Shown here piece after piece: positions 56,867 through 64,000 of a stretch of DNA of 64,000 nt. Origin of the DNA: Echinarachnius parma (lineage: Eukaryota > Echinodermata > Echinoidea > Clypeasteroida > Echinarachniidae); contig JBAMJV010012292.1 in assembly GCA_037951105.1 (NCBI GenBank), positions 22,674-86,673 of the forward strand, written 5' to 3'. Every line of letters begins with the position of its first letter. Position 1 is the first letter of the stretch. The notes under the pieces are model-generated. The model did no database searches. It was not told where the DNA came from and saw nothing but the letters and a program-made list of their open reading frames with translations. A program made the position numbers and the translations under genes.

Positions 56867-57275
56867 ACGTGCACCAATTGCACAGATTTCAAGCATATAA
56901 ATGCAAAATCTTCCCCGTGGGAGGGGGATACCCCCTCCCAAACCCTCCCCTCTGGCTCTGCCCCAGCCCTCGGTCGCTTCGCTCCCTTGGACTCATTCTT
57001 GGCTGTACATAGGCTTGTTGTTGGATCATACAAAATGTGCCATATCTAGTAGTGTATCAATTATTTCTGGTCGATCAAATCATAACACGCTTTCCTCAAT
57101 ACAGTATAATCTTAAGCACGAATTTCCTATTTAGGTATGCACCAGATTGCACCATTTAAAAGTATATAAATGCAAAATCTTCCCCTTGGGAGGGGGATAT
57201 CCCCTCCCAAACCCTCCCCCTCTGGCTCTGCCCAAGACCTCGGTCGCTTCGCTCCCTCGGACTCGTTCTTGAGCA
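56867..57275. repeat. GC-rich repeat family, copies 1 and 2
   Basis: Two tandem copies (56867-57005, 57133-57275) share the order TGCACCA(A/G)ATTGCAC, AAATGCAAAATCTTCCCC, GTGGGAGGGGGATA, CCCCTCCCAAACCCTCCCC, CTCTGGCTCTGCCC, CTCGGTCGCTTCGCTCCC. The last part can form a small hairpin (CGGTCGC/GCTTCG). Other copies: 60447-60545, 61082-61205, 61425-61495 (core only) and 61647-61835. Confidence 0.85.
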
Positions 57276-58046
57276 ACCACAACTTACAACAATGGTTCCC
57301 CTCTGCTTTTAAGGGCTTGGGACCATTCAATCCAAAGAATAAAATACATGACAATGTATACAGAATAATCAATGACTAGTCTGCGGTATACATTAAAAAT
57401 GCATAATCATTCTTCGAATTTGGCAGCATTAGAACCGCGCTACAACGACAACGACCAGTTATTAGGTGCTACAACAAACATCAGTTTCGTCTATTGCGAA
57501 AATTTGTCCCCTGCCAATTAGAGTGTTTCCCCAAAATGTTCCGAGTTGGTGGGAGGGGGGGTGGAAGGGTGGAAGGGGGGGGGGGGGGGGGAGTGGGTGG
57601 AAGGGGAGGGGGAGGGGGTCCGTCACCAAAATCTTTCCCAGCAGAGACGCCCTACCAACATTTTCCGAGACTAAGACAATAACTAAAAGTCCTCAGTGTG
57701 GGGGGGGGGGGGGGGGGGGGCTGGGGCGTCGCCAATTTTTTTTCGCGGTCTGGTCGAGACCAATCAAAAGTGGACTTGAGACCGTCAAAGAGTGGACCAT
57801 TCTTAATTTTGTGAACGTAAGAATTAAGAAAGTCTTTTTTTTTGGGGGGGGGGGGGTGGGAAACGCGTTGTGCCCTCCCCCCCCCCCCCCCCCCCCAGAC
57901 AGACACCACACTTCCGGCGCCTATGCTAGCAATTAATTGCACTTACAATCAATTGTATCGCTAGCTTGACGGTCGGATCGCGGGATTGTAATATGGGATA
58001 GAGTAAAAAATCCTAGAAGAGACGGGTAGTTCTGTCTAAACTAATA

Positions 58047-58584
58047 CAGGGTAGTCCCACACATAAAGAAACGCGGTACTTCCCAAAATAAAGTAAAAAC
58101 ATGATTGTGTTCATCGGATAGAGTGTCCTTTCTAATGAAAAAAATATACCAAAAAACAGTCATTTTGGACGAGTAGTTTTTGTTGTAGGACGTCTTAAGT
58201 GAGACCATGTCAGGTTCAAATTGTTGCCATTTATTACCAAGTCACCGCCTGATAAATCGCACTTCGTGCCCGTCATATCATCGAGCAGCTATGCCCATTC
58301 TCTCGGCACACAGCTGAATGCACATGAACAATGGCGCGCGTAGTGCTCGTTGTTCGACGCTATGACGGGCAGTAAGAGCGAATTATCAAGCACTGACTTA
58401 ATGAAAATTGACAAAAAAGGGACCTGACATGGTGTTACTCAAAGCGCTCTAAAACAAAAACTACATAACCAAAATGACTATTCTTGGTATCGTTTTCAAT
58501 GAAAAAGGCACCCTATCCGATGGACTAATCACTTTGTTACTTTATTTTGGGAAGTGCCCTGTTCCGTTTTTGAGGGCTACCCTG
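58047..58584. mobile_element. CAGGGTG-type miniature element, copy 2
   Basis: CAGGGTAGTCCC ... GGGCTACCCTG with TA on both sides. Shares the inner words GAGACCATGTCAGGT and TCTCTCGGCACACAGCTGA with the copy in DDX51 intron 5. Confidence 0.85.
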
Positions 58585-58671
58585 TATATTGTTTCGCTGC
58601 TATTTATCCAATGGCATGATCATGAAAGATAACAAAATTTCCTTTCATTTCATTAATATTATTTTTACTCA

Positions 58672-58950
58672 TGGGCGTAGGAGCACATTTTCTTCCAGGT
58701 GGGGTGAGGTCTTTTGTCCGAATACCATCTTCCCCTTTTCACCCGACAAGCAAATAAAGTTGTCACGATTTTACCGCCCGAAAATCATGAACTTTTGATG
58801 ACTTCTCCGAATATGACTTGATTTTGCCTGAATGTAACATGCTTTTGCCCGAATATGATTTTAATTTCCTGGGATATGACATGCTTTTGCCCGAATATGA
58901 CACTTTTCACAACCCAGCCCCCCCCCCCCCCCCCCTCCTACGCCTATACT
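58672..58950. repeat. GGGCGTAGGAG-bounded repeat with TTTTGCCCGAATATGA units
   Basis: GGGCGTAGGAG (58674) pairs with CTCCTACGCCT (58936-58946). Inside, ACATGCTTTTGCCCGAATAT recurs about every 44 bp, at least three times in variant form. The second copy at 63022-63418 is split by an AT-rich insertion (~63160-63315). Confidence 0.65.
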
Positions 58951-59600
58951 TTTATGCATGTTCCAAAGTCGTAATTTGCGAAAATAATATAAAACTATAG
59001 CATTAATACGGACTTGCAATTGTTTTAATTTGACATGTCAAAATCCTCAGAATCCAATTGGAATTCTAGCGGTTCTCTAAAGCTTGTTATGTCATATAGA
59101 CAACAAAAACGAATGGGATGGGTTTCTGTTTTTACAAATTCCCTTTTGTTAAAAAACCGTCGGTGTACAAAGTCAGTGCAATAAGTTAGTGAACATCACT
59201 GTGCACTTTTGCTCATAACTCGGCCATATAACGTCCATTTAACTTGAAATGTTCACACATTACCCAGTGGACATATCAGATAACAATATACATTTAATCA
59301 ACCATTCATCACTTTTTGCACATGTCAACAAAGGTACAAGATCCCTTTAATGTGTATGAATGTATTTATTTTAGTGCTATTGTGTTTTGCTGCTGGTGTG
59401 GTGCACTGGCGTACCCAGGATATGTACACAGGATATTTTCAAGGGGGGGGGGGGGGGGGGGGTGTCGGTTCAAACACTTTCAAAGGGGGGCGGTGTTCGT
59501 CAAGAATTTTCGAAGCCAAAACAGCACCTTGTTCATCAAGGGGGGTACGCTATGGTGTGTTGGCCATCGACATGTGATTTAATGATGAACCATGTAGTGA

Positions 59601-60446
59601 CCCAGTGGCGTAGCTACGGGGGGCAACGGGGGGGCACGTCCCCCCCCCCCCCCCCAATCGTTTGGCCAAAAAAAAAAAAAAAAAATGACGGACCCGACAT
59701 TAGCCAAATGTGTCTATGTCATTTATTATCATGTTTTATTAAATGTGTGATGATAATGAAAGAAGAACATAACGGTCGCTCTCTAGTAGGCTACTAGCAA
59801 TAGCGCACCTACATGTATATCAGTTTGAAGAATCCTTCCAATAAAGCGCCTTATACAAATTTTCAGTCCCGTGCGCGAGGATCGACGCTCACCGCTTCAG
59901 AGAGAGCGCGTATAGGCCTAACAACTTCCTAGCGCATGGTAAATCGTCCATCATACCAAGGGCCTTTTTAGGATCTTGAATCTGCCTCCCGCTTTTATAG
60001 ATAATTTTGACCAATTTGACGCCTTCATGCAGGCTATAAAGGCGCATAGCTGCACTACGTAGTCCTAAATGTCTAGGTAAAGACAAACTTCCTTTACTAA
60101 TTTATTCACTCCAAATGCAACCCGTTCCACTTAATTCATGTGCATATCTAGGCATATTGTGATGATCATGATTGAAAGAGCACCAGTCATCTTCTCCAGA
60201 GTCGACATCTGCATCAGTTGAGCATAGGCCTACTGAAACTAACTCAAGGGACCCGTGTCATGGGTCTAGTCATCGCCGACAACAGGCAGGGGACGGGAGG
60301 GGGGGGGGGGGGACATGCGGGGGACATGCCCCTCCCCATACCATTTGAAAGTGGAGGTGATTGTTCCTCCAACTTTTTAATATGCATACATTATGTATGA
60401 TTTGATTCTATAGCTTGAACTTCGAATCATATAATTTGGTCTCGGG
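59601..60446. other. Transposon-end remnant and gene-free sequence
   Basis: CAGTGGCGTAGCTACGGGGG begins at 59604 and is followed by poly-G, poly-C and poly-A runs. Its possible partner end (GCTACGCCACTG) is at 61824-61835, but no target duplication is visible and GC-rich repeats lie between. 59710-60290 shows no gene. Confidence 0.4.
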
Positions 60447-61835
60447 TATGCGCCAAATCGCACAATTTAAAGCCCAAAATTTGCAAAAAGCTCCTACAGT
60501 GGGAGGGAAACACCCCCCTCCCATGGCGCCGATCATGGGGGTAGGGGTGCGTCGCCCCCCAATGAAATATTGGGGGCGAGCATATCATTTGGCCCCCCCC
60601 CCCCCCAATAATTCCGAAAAAAGGGAAGAACAAAATCGAGTGATATCATGCCAAAGAGGGGAAAGACACATTTATCAATAATTAATCTTCAAAATAGCTG
60701 TGTTTTTTTAGTTTGAAAAGGACTGTAAATCTCGTTTTTGCCGCGCGCTTCGCGCGATAACTGTTTCTCATATTGCAAGTTTCATTTCGGTTTGCTTGAA
60801 CTCACCTTTCGAACTGTGTTGGGCAGTGTAATTTCTCAAACGCACACCTCAAACGAAGTTTATTAAACCCTCATCTATAGCACACCGTCACAGAAAATAA
60901 ATAATCTGAAATAATATATATCTGTCAGTTAATTCGGTCCATATGCGCTGAACGCAAATCATATTGGAATATCAATGTCACCCCCACATTTGAAAGTGGA
61001 GGAGATTGTCCCCCTCCCTTTGTCATTATGTATGTTTGGTTCCATACTTATATACTTCATATTACGTGAAATTTCTGTCTAGGTGTGCACCAAATCGCAC
61101 AATTCACGCCCCGAAATACAAAAGCTCCCCTACTGTGGGAGGGGGACACCCCTCCCACACCTCCCCCACTCGGTCGCTTCGCTTCCTCGCAATGTCTCCC
61201 CTCCACTTTTGAGAAGTTGTTGACGCCCTTGCTTAGTTTCACTATTATAACTATCACTATAATCGATGCTCTATAGTAAACAGGATCACGTGGATCCATC
61301 TCATGCAAGGCTCAATCTTTCCGCGCTATTCCCGTTTAAAAATACGTTACGAGTAGGTTCACTATTATAATACAATGACAAATAAAAATACAATAATGAC
61401 CATACTTCTACAGTGATATTTTAAACACCAATTTCAAAAATTTCTCCACGTGGGAGGGGGTAAACCCCCTCTCACCACCCTCCCCCCAATAAGTATAGAC
61501 AAGCACGGATATATACGACGTGAGCGTATTTGAGTCTGGTGTGTGTGCATGTACACGTAGGTTCGATTGTGTTTGTATACTTTATCATGAGGGAGATGAT
61601 TTAAGTCCTGATTTCTTTAATTCAGTATTATCAAAATTTCCTTCCAAGGTATGCACCAGATTGCATTATTTCAAGTGAAAATTTGCAAAAGCTCCCTACC
61701 GTGGGACGGGGGGACACCCCCCCTCCCACACCCTCCCCCCCCCCCCCCCCCCTCGGGCGCTACGCGCCCTCGGGCTTGGTTGCTCCGCTCTCTCGCAGTT
61801 GTGCCTCCCCCATCCGTTGACCCTCGCTACGCCAC
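60447..61835. repeat. GC-rich repeat family, copies 3 to 6
   Basis: Copies at 60447-60545, 61082-61205, 61425-61495 and 61647-61835. The last is the fullest: GCACCAGATTGCATTATTTC, GCAAAAGCTCCCTACCGTGG, GGACACCCCCCCTCCCACAC, CTCGGGCGCTACGCGCCCTC, TTGGTTGCTCCGCTCTCTCG. Spacers are AT-rich and unassigned. Confidence 0.8.
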
Positions 61836-62051
61836 TGCATGTAGATTTACAGTACAAGCTCTTATTATTTCTCAAAGTCTCTAAACCAAAACTAAATTAT
61901 CCTTTAAACACAGACATTTTGATATTGAGCCCATCATAAACACAACATTCGAACACATCTGGCATCACTTTACATACGTGTGTACATTCACACAAATGCA
62001 CAAAATCCACACAAATATGTACTACTTGTCATATGAATATTCTACTTTGGA

Positions 62052-64000
62052 ATTTCAGCTACCACAACTTACAACAAATGGTTCCCCCTCTGCTTTTAAT
62101 TAGGGCTTGGGACCTCAAAATCCAAAGAATAAAATACATGACAATGTATACAGAATAATCAATGACTAGTCTGGGGTATACATTTAAAATGCATAATCAT
62201 TCTTCGAATTTGGCAGCATTAGAACCGTGCTACAACGACAACAACCAGTTGTTAGGTGCTACAACGACAACCAGTTCGAGGGATCGTAATGGATAGAGTA
62301 AACAATCCCATGAAGAGAAAGGTATTTTTGTCTAAACTTATACAGGGTGCCCCCCCCCCCCCCCCCAAAAAAAAAATAAATAAATAAATAAACAGAACGG
62401 GGCTCTTCCCAAACTATAGTAACAAAAATGATTGTGTCCATCAAATAGAGTGTCCTTTCCAATGAAAAACAAATACCAAGAACAGTCATTTTGGACGAGT
62501 AGTTTTTGTTGTAGGACGTCCTAAGTGAGACAATGTCAGATTCCAATTTTTGTCATTTTTTTTTACCAAGCCACTGCCTGATAATCGCGCTTCGTGCCCG
62601 TCATATCATCGAGCAACTATGCCCATTCTCTCGGCACACAGCTGAATGCACATGAACAATGGCGCGCGTAGTGCCTCGTTGTCGACGCTATGACGGGCAG
62701 TAAGTGCGATTTATCAAGAACTGACTTGATACAAATTGACACGAAAAAGGAACCAGACATGGTGTCACTCAAAGCGCCCTAAAACAAAAACTATACAACC
62801 AAAATGACTATTCTTGGTATCGTTTTCCATTGGAAAAGACACCCTATCCGATAGACATAATGAATTTGTTACTTTATTTTAGGAAGTGTCCCCGTTTTTT
62901 TTTTTTTTTTGGGGGGGGGCACCCTGTATATGGTTTCGCTGCCATTTCTCCAATGGCCTATACCCAGTTGCATGATCATGAGAGATAACAACATTTAATT
63001 TCATTAATCATATTTTTAGTCATGGACGAAGGAGCATATTTTTGTCCAGGGGTGACGTCTTTTGTCCGAATACCATCTTTCCTTTTCACCCGACAAGCAA
63101 ATAAAGTTGTCACGATTTTACCGCCCGAGAATTATGTACTTTTGATGACTTCTCCCGACGATTTCATTTCAATCTTTATTCAATTCATAAAATACAACAA
63201 CATCAAAATATAAAACACAATAGCATTATATACAAACATTTAGTAAGAATGGTACAAAAATAAATACATAAGTTTCATAATAATATTGTAAAAATGAATG
63301 GAAAAGGAGGCGTACGTAAAAAGCCAATGACTTGATTTTGCCCGAATGTAACATTGCTTTTGCCCGAATATGATTTTAATTTCCAGCCCCCCACCCCCTC
63401 CCCCCCTCCCCTACGGCTATGTCAATACTTTTAGTTATGTTCCAATTTTCATGTCTTAATTTTGCGATAATAATATAAAACTATAGCGTCTATACGGACC
63501 TTGCAATTGTTTTAATTTGGACATGTAAAAATCCTCTAAATTCACTTGGGAATTCGAGCGGTTTCTCTCATACCTTGTTGTGTTCATATTAACAAAACAA
63601 AAATGGGATGGGTTTCGGTTTTACAAATTTCCCCTTTTTGTTAAAACCATGTACAAAGACAGTGCTATGAGTTAGTGAACCAAACTGTGCACTTTTAATC
63701 ATAACTCGGCCATATAACGTCCATTTAACTTGAAATGTTCACACAATACCCAGTGGACATATGAGATAACAATACACATTTAATCAATCATTCATCACTT
63801 GTTTGCACATGTCGACAAAAGTACAAGATCCCTTCTATCTGTATAAATGTATTTGTTTTAGCGCTATTGTGTTTTTATGTCGGTGTGGTGCACTGCGTAC
63901 GCAGGTATTTTCAGGGGGGGGGGGTGTCGGTCAACATTTTCGAGGGGGGGGGGTGTTCTTCAAGAATTTCGAAATCAAACAGCCCCTGGATTATTAAGGG
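62052..64000. repeat. Long direct duplication, copy 2 (runs off the window)
   Basis: See 57277-59580. Offset is about 4.8 kb at the start and 4.5 kb at the end because of insertions and deletions. Copy 2 has its own AT-rich insertion near 63160-63315. Confidence 0.85.
62343..62926. mobile_element. CAGGGTG-type miniature element, copy 3
   Basis: CAGGGTGCCCCCC ... GGGGGCACCCTG with TA on both sides. A poly-C/poly-A run near the left end and poly-T/poly-G near the right end extend the palindrome. Confidence 0.8.

Larger units (their letters stand above)
57277..59580. repeat. Long direct duplication, copy 1
   Basis: Matches 62052-64000 in the same order and orientation: CCACAACTTACAACAA, AATGACTAGTCTG, GGCAGCATTAGAACCG, the CAGGGTG element, ACCCGACAAGCAAATAAAG, CGGCCATATAACGTCC, TATTTTC(A)AGGGGGG. 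About 480 bp at 57480-57960, rich in poly-G and poly-C, is absent from the other copy. Nothing coding is recognised. Confidence 0.85.

Noticed and set aside
57466..57942. Gly/Pro-rich frames on both strands
   Set aside because: They run through poly-G/poly-C tracts and carry no domain.

Overview
The window reads as nuclear DNA of a marine invertebrate animal, most likely a deuterostome and probably an echinoderm (sea-urchin-like), although the sequence alone does not settle the species. The reasons are AT-rich non-coding DNA, small exons in kilobase-scale introns with GT-AG junctions, TTAGGG-type repeats, many GAT microsatellites and long poly-G/poly-C runs, and a very dense load of miniature inverted-repeat elements. 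No tRNA, rRNA or CRISPR array was recognised.

Three genes are solid. (1) DDX51, a DEAD-box RNA helicase of 60S ribosome assembly, lies on + in 14 coding exons (21745-34655). The joined exons give an open frame of 940 codons with every helicase motif in order. (2) MFSD5, a major-facilitator membrane protein (molybdate-anion transporter family), is an intact intronless 449-codon frame on - (39797-41146). (3) RPL15, ribosomal protein L15, lies on + in four coding exons (48957-52453) and gives exactly 204 aa, preceded by a likely 5' TOP leader exon. DDX51 and RPL15 both act on the large ribosomal subunit. A short frame with one membrane span (21224-21565, -) faces DDX51 across a 180-bp gap that looks like a bidirectional promoter. 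An unidentified, partly decayed multi-exon locus lies at 4336-6524.

Layout: 1-7.6 kb holds a dead LINE reverse-transcriptase tail, a retrotransposon-like ORF piece and the unidentified locus. 8-20.3 kb is repeats: a 1.4-kb hAT-like element with target duplication, a ~1-kb repeat in several copies, a ~124-bp satellite, a TTAA fold-back, a short telomere-type array, and a 3.2-kb element packed with CCAGT/ACTGG motifs. 21-34.7 kb is DDX51, with transposons nested in its introns and several tandem copies of exon tails. 35-39 kb is mostly miniature transposons. 39.8-41.1 kb is MFSD5. 41-48.6 kb contains a ~990-bp fold-back and a hairpin-bearing repeat also seen in DDX51 intron 1. 48.7-52.9 kb is RPL15. 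53-64 kb is gene-free, made of miniature elements, a GC-rich repeat family ending in a short hairpin and a >1.9-kb direct duplication.

The observations most worth following are: a repeat family in DDX51 intron 1 and at 47 kb that combines a perfect 13-bp hairpin with three compensated base pairs, an NRF1-like palindrome and a 22-nt ATG micro-exon with a consensus splice donor; tandem copies of exon ends plus their splice donors in both DDX51 and RPL15, including a likely poison exon in RPL15 and helicase motif VI copies whose changes are almost all silent; and the 3.2-kb ACTGG-array element.
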